Assembly (NCBI GenBank): GCA_024401535.1
Contig: JAKSKX010000017.1
Span: forward strand, 1 to 53,781
DNA from: Paludibacteraceae bacterium
GTDB taxonomy: Bacteria; Bacteroidota; Bacteroidia; Bacteroidales; Paludibacteraceae
Reading direction: 5' to 3'
DNA length: 53,781 nucleotides
Part shown: piece by piece, positions 31,592-39,911 of the stretch
How positions within the stretch are numbered: position 1 is the stretch's first letter
Layout: each line of letters begins with the position of its first letter
Made by a program: the position numbers and the translations under genes
The notes under the pieces: model-generated
Told to the model about the DNA's origin: nothing
The model's input: the letters and a program-made list of their open reading frames with translations, nothing else
The model's database searches: none

Positions 31592-33505
31592 TTATTTTAT
31601 TATTTTTGTAGTCTTGTCAGGGGTTACCTTGATATAGATTTTGCCCTTCTGCAAATTGCTTTGTTTGGCTGGCTGGCCGGATATGTCAAAATACTGAGCG
31701 TTCACCTCATCGGAATTGTTGCTTTCGACAGTCTCTATTCCAGTTGGAACGTAAGGAGTGAACTTAATCCAGTCAATATTGGCGTAGCTTCCCACGATCT
31801 CCAGCTTCAAAAGGTGCTCTCCCTTAGTCATAGTGACTCTGCCAACTTTGACTTCTTCGTATATGTCCCAGCCGTCTCCGGTTTGAGGAATAGAGAATCC
31901 GTTGCCAACAGCTTTGTCATCCACGTAAAGAATGAAACCGTCTTTCTCTGCATCGGAAGAAACGCTTGTAGTGACATCGTATTCAGCAGTTTCTTCTACG
32001 TTTACAGTGTATTTCATCCATTCTCCCTTTTCAGTGTAGCCAATAGCATAGCCTGAACCGCCAGTTACAATGTCAACTCCCTCATCCTTGCGGTACTCTT
32101 TGCCTCTGTTTTCTTCGTCATTGTCATAGTAGGAAAAGCCCTGACCGGCAAAGTCGAAGTCTTCCGCCTCAATTTTTCCCGGTATTGAGCCTGCAATCTT
32201 GTTGAACGGAATCAACGGAACGTCAAGAGGTGTAAGGTAAACTCTGTATCCATAAAGGTTGCTTTCAAGTTTTACCGGTATTGTTAGGGTAGTGCCATTG
32301 ATTGTCACGTCGCTCTCCGAAATCAAGTTAGTGCCTGAAACCGGAGTGTCCTTGTCAACCCAAGTAACCCTTTCGATTTTAGCTCTAACCTTGCCGCCAA
32401 GAAAGTCTGGAACTCTGTCGAATACTACGTTCACGTCTCCTGTTGTATTACCTCCCAACACAAGGCTGACGTACTTTTTCTTTCTATCTACAGCCACAAA
32501 TCCATCTACGCCGTCGCTCTTGTCTTTTGGAGGAGTTACTCTAGCCATGTATCCAGTCATGTCGCCATACCATTTGTATAGCCACCATCCGCCGCCTTTC
32601 TCGTTGTTTTTAGTGAGCAAACTGCCAAGTCTTCCAGGCAATCCTGTAAACCACCATGAAATCATAGCGCTCTGCACCTTGTTTCTCTCGAATTTGGCAA
32701 TGAATGGAACAGAGTAGCCAGGGCAGCCTTCATATTTCTGGTTAGCTGCGTCAGAACCTGCACAATACTCGTTGATAGAGATAGGAAGGTCAGGGATACC
32801 ATATTTTTTCTCTAGTGAATGAAGATTGTCAAGTGCGTCAATAAAGCCACCGCTTCCCCACTGGTGCCAGCAGATTACGTCTGGTAGGCAGTTGTTCTCC
32901 TTGCAGTATTTAAGGAAAGCTTCCATGCGAGATGAACTGTAGAAAGCCAGCGAAGGGCCGATAATCTTAGCTCCCGGATCTTGTTGGCGAATCAGGTCGT
33001 AAGTGTTCTTCCATAGGAAAGAGTGGAAGTCACCGTTGCTATCTTTCCATGTTCCATAAGGCTCGTTCCAAATCTCGTATCCGTCGAAGTTGTTAAGCCC
33101 CGAATTCTTTTTCTTGGTGATGATTTCGCTTACCTGCTTCTTCCAAGAATCCATTCCAGGCCAGTTGTACGGCCATCCCGGAAGGATGTCGGCAAGACGA
33201 ATTTGCACCTTTCCGGTTGTTCCCTGCAAGCGCTTGGCAACGTCAAATGCGTCACCTATTGGCTGCTGGTGCCCTTTGCCGCTTATAGCTGGCTGGACAT
33301 AGACGTTGCCCTTGAGTGGGGCAATCATATTAGTTACGTCTGTGGGCAAATCGCTAGTTATACCATATAAAGCTCCTGACGCGCAATGTGTCACAGAGCG
33401 AATGCTGTCGGACAAATCAACCTTTAGAGTAGTTTGTCCAAACAAGCCAGAACATGTAGCCAGACATGTAGTCAACAATGCTACCTTAATTCCATTTGTT
33501 TTCAT
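31592..33505 (-). CDS. Secreted clan GH-A-like glycoside hydrolase with CBM6
   Basis: A 637-residue exported carbohydrate-active enzyme. Signal peptide 1-23 (ending GLFGQ). Catalytic barrel about 30-330 with probable acid/base Glu148 in YEIWNEPYGTW and nucleophile Glu246 in PISINEYC, the arrangement of clan GH-A (GH39-like xylosidase families among others). A beta domain follows, then a CBM6-type module (IPGKIEAEDFDFAG ... GYAIGYTEKGEWMKYTVNV, about 430-565). The last ~50 residues (AQYFDISGQPAKQSNLQKGKIYI) look like a short cell-export tail of the type common in Prevotella and relatives. Substrate not determinable; a plant xylan-type polymer is plausible. Confidence 0.8.
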   Translation of the reverse strand: MKTNGIKVALLTTCLATCSGLFGQTTLKVDLSDSIRSVTHCASGALYGITSDLPTDVTNMIAPLKGNVYVQPAISGKGHQQPIGDAFDVAKRLQGTTGKVQIRLADILPGWPYNWPGMDSWKKQVSEIITKKKNSGLNNFDGYEIWNEPYGTWKDSNGDFHSFLWKNTYDLIRQQDPGAKIIGPSLAFYSSSRMEAFLKYCKENNCLPDVICWHQWGSGGFIDALDNLHSLEKKYGIPDLPISINEYCAGSDAANQKYEGCPGYSVPFIAKFERNKVQSAMISWWFTGLPGRLGSLLTKNNEKGGGWWLYKWYGDMTGYMARVTPPKDKSDGVDGFVAVDRKKKYVSLVLGGNTTGDVNVVFDRVPDFLGGKVRAKIERVTWVDKDTPVSGTNLISESDVTINGTTLTIPVKLESNLYGYRVYLTPLDVPLIPFNKIAGSIPGKIEAEDFDFAGQGFSYYDNDEENRGKEYRKDEGVDIVTGGSGYAIGYTEKGEWMKYTVNVEETAEYDVTTSVSSDAEKDGFILYVDDKAVGNGFSIPQTGDGWDIYEEVKVGRVTMTKGEHLLKLEIVGSYANIDWIKFTPYVPTGIETVESNNSDEVNAQYFDISGQPAKQSNLQKGKIYIKVTPDKTTKIIK

Positions 33506-33539
33506 TTGTATAGCTTATTAGTGTGGTATTAGAACAATT

Positions 33540-33571
33540 GCAAAAGTATATGTTACGTTTTTTTGTTCAAA
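33540..33571 (-). promoter_or_regulatory. Promoter of the glycoside hydrolase gene
   Basis: Minus-strand TTTG (33568-33571), exactly 19 bp, TACTTTTGC (33540-33548). Full consensus match, 35 bp before the start codon. Confidence 0.85.
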
Positions 33572-33749
33572 ATGTTTGACGTGTAACTTTGGAGCATTTG
33601 AAATTTGTTATTGTATTATGGTATAAATTCCCACTGTACGATTGTGGCAGTGATTAGATATTACATGTCACAGATTGTTTTTTCCAGTATTAAATTCAAC
33701 ATCTCCGGCCTCTATGTTCCTTTTGTTGATTCATAAAAACCTGTCAGAC

Positions 33750-33781
33750 GTTGTTTTTTAATCAAAAACACTTAAATTTGC
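33750..33781 (+). promoter_or_regulatory. Promoter of the outer-membrane-type protein gene
   Basis: GTTG (33750-33753), 19 bp, TAAATTTGC (33773-33781); start codon at 33805. Confidence 0.7.
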
Positions 33782-33804
33782 ACACTGAACAAAACTCTCG
33801 AGAT

Positions 33805-34584
33805 ATGAGTATTTTTAGAAGGTTATTGACATTAAGCCTTGGAATAATATATTCACTTTGCTTGGTTTCTGCGCATCCCAGATCCGGATATTCAAAACAT
33901 TCCGCTCTGCCTAAGGAGAAGACAGGGTTCAGGTTGTATGCGGATCTTATGGTTACAGCAGATTTGGCAGACACTACTGGCAAAGTGAAGCCTGCTCTTG
34001 GATTGTCGTTGACTCCAGGCGCACAAATCACCAATTATTTCTTTTTAGGAGGTAAAGTAGGAGCCATGTATATGATTGATGACTTCTTTTCCTTTCCGGC
34101 CGCAGTAAATGTAAGGTGGACTTTCGGAAGAAAAAATATCCTTACCATATCGCAGAGTGGTGGTGTCAGCTACTATGACGACAAACTGTACCCATACGTG
34201 GACTTTTATTTCGGAGGACGAATTCCATTCCGCAATGGCAAATGTATGGTTTGTGCGTTGGGATATGTTATCTGCCCACAATATAACTTGATGAGAGTAA
34301 AGGATGAAGACAGCGAAGAGTCTGCCGCATCCCACTACGAGCGAAGTGTATCTTCGTGGGTTTCACCACAGCTAACACTCGCATATCCATTCAAATTCAC
34401 GAAAAAGAACAGAATACGATACAAGGTGCATCACACTGCGCCAAAGTCTGGCCCTCAAAGCGATTGTAATGAGAACTATTACCGAAAGTCTAAATCCAAA
34501 GAGCCGGAAAGTAACAAACGAGAGCGCATAGAGGGTCATAACCAAGGTCCGGAAAAAGCTGACGTGCAGCATTGGAAGCCATAG
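33805..34584 (+). CDS. Predicted outer-membrane beta-barrel-like protein, function unknown
   Basis: A 259-residue protein from the ATG at 33805 (the frame is open further upstream, but the promoter lies there). Signal peptide about 1-23 (ending LVSAHP). The central part alternates hydrophobic and polar residues (LYADLMVTADLAD ... GQISQSGGVSYYDD-type strands, YVDFYFGGRIPF), as in small outer-membrane barrels of Bacteroidetes. The last ~45 residues are highly charged (SKSKEPESNKRERIEG) and probably disordered. I do not recognise a family. Confidence 0.6.
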   Translation: MSIFRRLLTLSLGIIYSLCLVSAHPRSGYSKHSALPKEKTGFRLYADLMVTADLADTTGKVKPALGLSLTPGAQITNYFFLGGKVGAMYMIDDFFSFPAAVNVRWTFGRKNILTISQSGGVSYYDDKLYPYVDFYFGGRIPFRNGKCMVCALGYVICPQYNLMRVKDEDSEESAASHYERSVSSWVSPQLTLAYPFKFTKKNRIRYKVHHTAPKSGPQSDCNENYYRKSKSKEPESNKRERIEGHNQGPEKADVQHWKP

Positions 34585-34593
34585 CAACACAAT

Positions 34594-34609
34594 TGGCACG
34601 GAATTTGCT
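34594..34609 (+). promoter_or_regulatory. Sigma-54 (RpoN) promoter
   Basis: TGGCACGGAATTTGCT matches TGGCACRNNNNTTGCW fully. Expected start near 34620, 54 bp before the lipoprotein start codon. Third sigma-54 site of the window; the other two drive the small RNAs behind glnN. Confidence 0.8.
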
Positions 34610-34673
34610 ATAAACGATAATAAGCAGTGCTTTTTGCACTTGATAACCACTATTTAACGTTTTAGGTTTGTTA

Positions 34674-35165
34674 ATGGATAGTTTATTAAATCGTTCAGGC
34701 ATTGTTTTGTTGTCATTCATGTCTTTGCTGCTTTCTTCCTGTGAAGAAGAAAGTGAAGATACGAATCTGTACATTCACGAAGTTTCTGTTCAGGAATTGG
34801 TATCGACAACCTCGTTCTATTACCTTGCAGACACAAGAGAGAAGAATGACTATATATACATTTGGTTTCGTAACGGTTCGATGTTCGTTTGGGATCATAC
34901 CGCTCCGAGCTATAAACCATTCAATAACTCAAGCAGATACGAATATACAATCAAATGTTTTGAACTTACGATGACTCTTTACGTTGGGGAAACACCCAAG
35001 GCATTCTATAGGGGATATATATGGAAGGAGACTGTAGGTGTAATGTCCCAGATACATTTGTCAAATGAGAAGCCCAACTCTAATGCTAAGTATATCGGGG
35101 ATCTTCCTGCCAGTTACATCCATGCGTATAATTATGATGAGTTTGATCCTGATGTTTTGAATTAG
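34674..35165 (+). CDS. Lipoprotein of unknown function under a sigma-54 promoter
   Basis: A 163-residue lipoprotein (an in-frame TTG 6 bp upstream is possible). Signal peptide ends SLLLSSC, followed by EEESED, an acidic stretch favouring surface export. The mature part is rich in aromatic residues (FYYLADTREKNDYIYIWF) with alternating strands; no family recognised. A perfect sigma-54 promoter precedes it and an intrinsic terminator follows, so it is a single-gene transcript probably under nutrient or stress control by an RpoN activator not present in this window. Confidence 0.65.
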   Translation: MDSLLNRSGIVLLSFMSLLLSSCEEESEDTNLYIHEVSVQELVSTTSFYYLADTREKNDYIYIWFRNGSMFVWDHTAPSYKPFNNSSRYEYTIKCFELTMTLYVGETPKAFYRGYIWKETVGVMSQIHLSNEKPNSNAKYIGDLPASYIHAYNYDEFDPDVLN

Positions 35166-35192
35166 GGTATTGGTTAATGAATATGAACTTTT

Positions 35193-35226
35193 GCGTGCAG
35201 ACCTTGTGGAACTGCACGCTTTTTTG
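35193..35226 (+). terminator. Terminator of the sigma-54 lipoprotein gene
   Basis: GCGTGCAG (35193-35200) with CTGCACGC (35212-35219), then a T-run. Confidence 0.88.
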
Positions 35227-35257
35227 TTGTTTCGGGCAAGATATTGCCAAGTTATTG

Positions 35258-35266
35258 TAATTTTGC
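35258..35266 (+). promoter_or_regulatory. -7 box for the ABC exporter gene
   Basis: TAATTTTGC, 35 bp before the start codon. No TTTG at the -33 position. Confidence 0.6.
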
Positions 35267-35301
35267 GTCGTCAAAATGATAAGTAACAAAAAATTGTCAG
35301 T

Positions 35302-37086
35302 ATGTCGGTAATAGATATTTTCAAGAGAATATCCCTTTTTGTCAAGCCTTACAAGTGGTTAGTTGTTGCTACACTTACCTTGACACTCATAGGTTCATTG
35401 ATGGCTCAGGTCAATGCCATTGTCCTTAATTTCACAGTGGACAGCATCAATGACCTTGTCAATGCCGACAAGGGTTTGAAAGATGGAATAAATATTCTTA
35501 TTATCATATCTTCAATTTTATTAGGTAAGGAGGTAATGATTATCCTTGTCCAGTTTGGTCAAAAATTCTTTGGACAGAAACTAAAGATATGTATTTCCCA
35601 GGACTTGGCGCAGTGTGTGATAGAGAAGGTGCTAACCTATAGACTCGCATTCTTTACAAAGACAGGCAATGAACCGGGCAAGCTGCAGACTCGTATTGAT
35701 AGAGGAGTCGAAAGCTTGACACGTATTGTGCAGAACTTCTTTATTGACATACTTCCGTTGCTGTTCAGTGCTGTTCTTGCCCTTATTCTGATGTTCAAAC
35801 AGAATGTCTATGTAGGTACAGTTGCCCTTGTCATTGTTCCGATATACTTCTATATAACTTACCTTCAAGCGGCAAAATTGAAAGGGTGGAGAACTCAGCA
35901 CAAGGATTTCCGTGAAGCTAAAAGCCACGGCATAATGACTATACTTGAGTCTATCACTGTCATCAAGTCCTTTAATCGTGAGCAGATTGAAGGAGCGAAA
36001 CAACTAAACCTCCAAAAGAACATTACCGAGAACCAGTTGAGAACAAGACAGACTTCCTTTGCTTTCGAGGGCTTGAAAACCTTTGTGGAGCAGATAGGCG
36101 TAGTCTTGATTATAATTCTCACTGCTTTTCTTGTCTTGTCGGGAGTGATGACAATAGGTGCTATCATGTTTCACATCATGCTATTCAATAACGTGACTGC
36201 ACCTACGCGTCAGCTTCACAGAATATACGATGATTTCAATGATGCTCTAATCTACGCCAATGGTTTCTTTGAAATTCTTGACTCGGACAACGAGAAGGAG
36301 CAGTCCGGAAAATACAAACCGGAGACTATCAAGGGTGAACTTGAGTTGAGAAACGTAAACTTCACTTACCCTAACGGCACAAAAGCTCTGCACAACATTA
36401 ACATGAAGATAGAAAGCGGAAAGATTACCGCCCTTGTTGGATTGTCAGGCGCAGGAAAGAGTACAATCATCAATCTGCTTGACAAGTTCTATGAGCCAAC
36501 TGAAGGAGAAGTGCTGTTGGATGGTGTGAGCTTGAAAGATTGGGACACACAATATTTAAGAGACAACATTGGACTTGTCCTTCAAAAGAATCACATCTTT
36601 GATGGAACAATAGAGGAGAACATCCGCTATGGAAACACAGAGGCAACTGACGAAGAGGTTGTAGAGGCTGCAAAGAAGGCATTTTTGTATGAACAGGTAA
36701 TGGCACTACCTAACGGATTTCAGAGCAAGGCAACGGAACTTTCCGGAGGTCAGCAGCAGAGAGTGGCAATAGCAAGAATGTTCATCAAGAACCCTCCGAT
36801 TATTTTCCTTGACGAGCCTACGGCTTCGCTCGACGCCATCGCTACCGAGCAGATTAAGAACAGTATTGACGCAATCAAGGAGAACCGAACGGTGATTATA
36901 ATCTCGCACTCGCTTTCACAAATCATTGATTCCGAAATGATTTATTCGCTTGAAAAGGGTGAGGTCAGGGAACATGGAACTCATGAGGAGTGCTATGCGA
37001 TGAATGGTGTGTATCGCAGAATATTTGATGCTTCCGCCCGCAGTTTGAACATTGAAAAGATTGCAAAAACTCAAATGGGCGTATAG
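35302..37086 (+). CDS. ABC exporter (fused permease and ATPase, MsbA-like)
   Basis: A 594-residue half-transporter that should act as a homodimer in the inner membrane. Six membrane segments in residues 15-320, then the ATPase domain: Walker A GLSGAGKST, Q-loop VLQKNHIF, signature LSGGQQQR, Walker B IIFLDEPT and the switch His in IISHSL. Substrate could be lipid, peptide or drug; sequence alone does not tell. The next gene, encoding a secreted protein, begins 2 bp after the stop, suggesting one transcript. Confidence 0.9.
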   Translation: MSVIDIFKRISLFVKPYKWLVVATLTLTLIGSLMAQVNAIVLNFTVDSINDLVNADKGLKDGINILIIISSILLGKEVMIILVQFGQKFFGQKLKICISQDLAQCVIEKVLTYRLAFFTKTGNEPGKLQTRIDRGVESLTRIVQNFFIDILPLLFSAVLALILMFKQNVYVGTVALVIVPIYFYITYLQAAKLKGWRTQHKDFREAKSHGIMTILESITVIKSFNREQIEGAKQLNLQKNITENQLRTRQTSFAFEGLKTFVEQIGVVLIIILTAFLVLSGVMTIGAIMFHIMLFNNVTAPTRQLHRIYDDFNDALIYANGFFEILDSDNEKEQSGKYKPETIKGELELRNVNFTYPNGTKALHNINMKIESGKITALVGLSGAGKSTIINLLDKFYEPTEGEVLLDGVSLKDWDTQYLRDNIGLVLQKNHIFDGTIEENIRYGNTEATDEEVVEAAKKAFLYEQVMALPNGFQSKATELSGGQQQRVAIARMFIKNPPIIFLDEPTASLDAIATEQIKNSIDAIKENRTVIIISHSLSQIIDSEMIYSLEKGEVREHGTHEECYAMNGVYRRIFDASARSLNIEKIAKTQMGV

Positions 37087-37088
37087 GT

Positions 37089-37865
37089 ATGAAAAAGTTA
37101 GTTACATTATTCTTTCTTCTTTTGTCTTTCCTTTGCATTGAAGCAAAGACTGATTTAGAAATAGATGGTTATAAAGGCAGTGTCAAAACTGTGAATATAG
37201 TACGTTTGTATGGTGATGATCGTGCGTTGTTGTCTGGTAAAACGTATGATAAATATGGAAATAAGATTCTTCATATTGATTATTCCGGAAGCAATCATTA
37301 TACAAAACTCAACAAAAAGGAACTTAGACATTCGAAGAAAAAAATTACTCATATTGGTAACGTGTGTGATAGGGTTGAGGAACTAAGGAAACGTGATTCC
37401 CTTGGCAATGTGACAGAGATGAAATATTGCAGGAACAACACACTTCAATACACTATGAAGTATTCGTATGAAAACAACCTCAAGACCGAAGAGTTTAAGA
37501 TTAAGAACGATACCATTCAAAGTAGAGATACTTTCATGTATGATGCAGACGGCAAATTGATTAGAAGTCTAAGGTTTAATAGCAGAGGTGTGCAGATTTC
37601 AGATGCCACTTTTAAATATGATGAATCAGGAACTATTTCGGAGTCTGTACGATATGGAGATGTCATGGGTTCCTATTGCATTACAAAGTATAATAAAGGA
37701 GAAGCAACAGAATCTCATTATTTCGATAATAAAGAGAACGAAGTTATTTCGTATTATATATCGACGAAGTATGACAAGGAGGGCAATGTGATTTCATTAG
37801 AGGAAAGAAGTTCTGTTATGGAAGTTTCGCCTAACAAGTTTGAGTATTTTTATGAGTATTACTAA
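37089..37865 (+). CDS. Secreted YD-repeat-like protein
   Basis: A 258-residue exported protein: signal peptide MKKLVTLFFLLLSFLCIEA, then short repeats of the form YDxxGxx (TYDKYGNKIL, MYDADGKLIRS, KYDESGTISES, KYDKEGNVISL), about 20-25 residues apart, as in RHS/YD-repeat or MORN-like wall proteins. No toxin or enzyme domain is seen. Directly behind the ABC exporter; may be surface-associated. Function unknown. Confidence 0.6.
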   Translation: MKKLVTLFFLLLSFLCIEAKTDLEIDGYKGSVKTVNIVRLYGDDRALLSGKTYDKYGNKILHIDYSGSNHYTKLNKKELRHSKKKITHIGNVCDRVEELRKRDSLGNVTEMKYCRNNTLQYTMKYSYENNLKTEEFKIKNDTIQSRDTFMYDADGKLIRSLRFNSRGVQISDATFKYDESGTISESVRYGDVMGSYCITKYNKGEATESHYFDNKENEVISYYISTKYDKEGNVISLEERSSVMEVSPNKFEYFYEYY

Positions 37866-37944
37866 AGATAGAATAAAGTTAAATGTCTATCAAATGCTTT
37901 TTGATAATATGAACATAAAGTCAAAATAAATTTTGACAAAAGAC

Positions 37945-37979
37945 AAAAAGACATCCGGTCATCCGGTTGTCTTTTTTAA
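37945..37979 (+). terminator. Terminator of the ABC exporter transcript
   Basis: AAAAAGACA and CCGG pair with CCGG and TGTCTTTTTT across one mismatch; T-run at the end. Confidence 0.82.
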
Positions 37980-38042
37980 TTCTATTCAGTTTGGACTCGA
38001 ATATCTATTTGAAAATTTTATGTTTGGAAGCTTTTGAAAGAA

Positions 38043-38075
38043 AAAGATCTTTGACAAAAGTTATCAAAGATCTTT
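38043..38075. other. 11-bp perfect inverted repeat
   Basis: AAAGATCTTTG (38043-38053) and CAAAGATCTTT (38065-38075) flank 11 bp. Each arm is itself nearly palindromic (AAAGATCTTT). It lies in the 400-bp non-coding gap before the polyferredoxin gene and could be an operator or part of a terminator. The rest of the gap holds nothing I can name. Confidence 0.55.
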
Positions 38076-38235
38076 ATGTATGGAAATGTCTTTTGAGGAA
38101 GGCATTATAAAGTGTCTATTATTGAAAAGGAATGAAATTGTCAGAGTCGGATTGAAACACTGCACCCCATATTCTAACTGTTTATAAATAAATATTTTTT
38201 TAAAGAATTATAGCTAGTTATTCGTTCTCTTTTCA

Positions 38236-38244
38236 TAATTTTGC
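38236..38244 (+). promoter_or_regulatory. -7 box for the polyferredoxin operon
   Basis: TAATTTTGC, 21 bp before the start codon; no clear -33. Confidence 0.6.
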
Positions 38245-38265
38245 GACATTAACAATAACTTATTT

Positions 38266-39819
38266 ATGGCAAACAAACTAAAATTAGCACGCAGAGTATT
38301 GGCTGCTGTGATGATGACGGGCATTTGTGCACTGTTTCTTGACCCAACAGGTGGCACGGTGAAGCGCTATCTGGGCTGGATGGTGGATGTTCAGTTCTTT
38401 CCAAGTGTTACAGCCGGATTTTTAAGCGCAGTGGTAAGCTCTATTATCATAGCTTTGGCTACGATACTGTTAACATTCGTATTTGGCAGGTATTATTGCA
38501 GTGTTATCTGCCCGTTGGGTATCGTGCAGGACTTCTTCGCATGGATTGGCAGATTAGGTGGCAAGAAAAGAAAGTTCAAGTATTCCTTCAGTGAGGAGAA
38601 GAAAGTACTTCGCTACGGAGTTCTTGCCTTGTTCGTGGTTGCGTTCGCGCTGACTATCGTTCCGGTTTTCCATCTTGTTGCGGCAATCCTTGAACCTTAC
38701 AGCATTTTCGGCAGAATAATGACTACAATCTTTGCTCCGATAAGCAGAGGCGTTGCAACTTCGCTTGCAGAGAGCAGTGAGGCAGCAGGAAACTTTGACT
38801 ATGCCATGCCGGCGACAATGAACACAAACGGAGCAATGCTAGGTATAGCTATTGCTTCCCTGTTGATTATAGCTGTGCTTGCTTTCATGAACGGAAGAAC
38901 TTGGTGCAACACTGTTTGCCCGGTTGGTACAATACTTTCTTTTCTTTCTAGAAAGAGCGTATTTCAGATACAGATAGATTCAGACAAGTGCAAGCATTGC
39001 GGACTTTGCGCCCGTCAGTGCAAGGCTTCTTGTATTGACTTCAAGAATATGAAGGTTGACACTTCTCGTTGTGTCGGCTGTATGGACTGCTTGGATTCGT
39101 GCAACAGTAACGCGATATCTTTTGGAAGGTCTGTAAAGATGCAGTGCGAAACTTCTTCTGCAGAGTCGAAAGCCGAGAGCGTTGACCAGTCTAAGCGTAC
39201 ATTCCTTACAGTAGGTGCAATGCTTGGCGGTGCAGCCCTAACTGATGCCAAGGCAAAGATAAACGATGGAGGACTTGCTTCGATTATTGACAAAACTAAG
39301 GTTGAGAGAGAGGAATACATTACGCCTCCGGGAAGTGAAAGCCACAGTCATTTGGAGACAATATGTACAGCATGTGGCCTTTGCCTTACAGCTTGCCCTA
39401 ACGATGTGCTTCGCCCATCCACTGATTTGGGTAATCTGCTGAAGCCATACATGAGCTTCGAGAACGGCTACTGCCGACCAGAGTGTACACGTTGCGGAGA
39501 CGTATGCCCTACAGGAGCAATCAAGCTGGTTGACAAGGCTAAGAAAAGTTCAATCCATATCGGTCATGCGGAAGTGAATACAAACTTGTGCTTTGCCGCT
39601 CAGGGCAAGGAAACTTGTGGTAATTGCGAGAAGCATTGCCCGGTTGGAGCAATCTCTATGGTAGCCTTGGCAAGCGACAGTTCCAAGCAGATTCCTAACG
39701 TCGATCAGACTAGATGTATCGGCTGTGGCGCGTGCGAATACTTGTGTCCAAGCAGACCAATAAGTGCAATCCACGTGGAGGGCCACAGAGTACACAGATG
39801 TGACACAGGCGAACTATAA
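38266..39819 (+). CDS. NapH-like membrane polyferredoxin
   Basis: A 517-residue electron-transfer protein. The N-terminal 230 residues have about four membrane helices and two NapH/CcoG-type cysteine motifs (YYCSVICPLG, TWCNTVCPVG). From residue 240 on there are several 4Fe-4S ferredoxin motifs (CKHCGLCARQC, CVGCMDCLDSC, CTACGLCLTAC, CTRCGDVC, CGNCEKHC, CIGCGACEYLC), giving at least five clusters. It looks like a fusion of a NapH-type quinol-linked membrane module with a NapG-like polyferredoxin. Partner is probably the Fe-S aldo/keto reductase 92 bp downstream. Electron donor and acceptor are not known. Confidence 0.85.
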   Translation: MANKLKLARRVLAAVMMTGICALFLDPTGGTVKRYLGWMVDVQFFPSVTAGFLSAVVSSIIIALATILLTFVFGRYYCSVICPLGIVQDFFAWIGRLGGKKRKFKYSFSEEKKVLRYGVLALFVVAFALTIVPVFHLVAAILEPYSIFGRIMTTIFAPISRGVATSLAESSEAAGNFDYAMPATMNTNGAMLGIAIASLLIIAVLAFMNGRTWCNTVCPVGTILSFLSRKSVFQIQIDSDKCKHCGLCARQCKASCIDFKNMKVDTSRCVGCMDCLDSCNSNAISFGRSVKMQCETSSAESKAESVDQSKRTFLTVGAMLGGAALTDAKAKINDGGLASIIDKTKVEREEYITPPGSESHSHLETICTACGLCLTACPNDVLRPSTDLGNLLKPYMSFENGYCRPECTRCGDVCPTGAIKLVDKAKKSSIHIGHAEVNTNLCFAAQGKETCGNCEKHCPVGAISMVALASDSSKQIPNVDQTRCIGCGACEYLCPSRPISAIHVEGHRVHRCDTGEL

Positions 39820-39911
39820 TCAATGAATAATGAATAGTTAGTAATGAATAGCGAAGGCGAAACACAGCGTAATTATTAACTATAAATCATTAACTATTAA
39901 CTATTACGGTT
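39820..39911 (+). repeat. AT-rich degenerate repeat spacer
   Basis: Contains repeated AATGAATA and TTAACTATT units (CAATGAATAATGAATAG; ATTAACTATTAACTATTA), partly complementary to each other. It separates the two redox genes; no terminator or promoter is clear. Confidence 0.5.

Noticed and set aside
31574-32056. Plus-strand open frame opposite the glycoside hydrolase C-terminus
   Set aside because: It is the antisense shadow of the CBM6 region and tail, with no domain of its own, and begins inside the bidirectional terminator.
38346-38361. TGGCAC sequence as another sigma-54 site
   Set aside because: It is inside the polyferredoxin coding region and lacks the TTGC of the -12 element at the needed distance.
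39820-39911. Phase-variable simple repeat controlling the aldo/keto reductase
   Set aside because: The AATGAATA and TTAACTATT units are too degenerate for slippage, and no promoter spacing depends on them.
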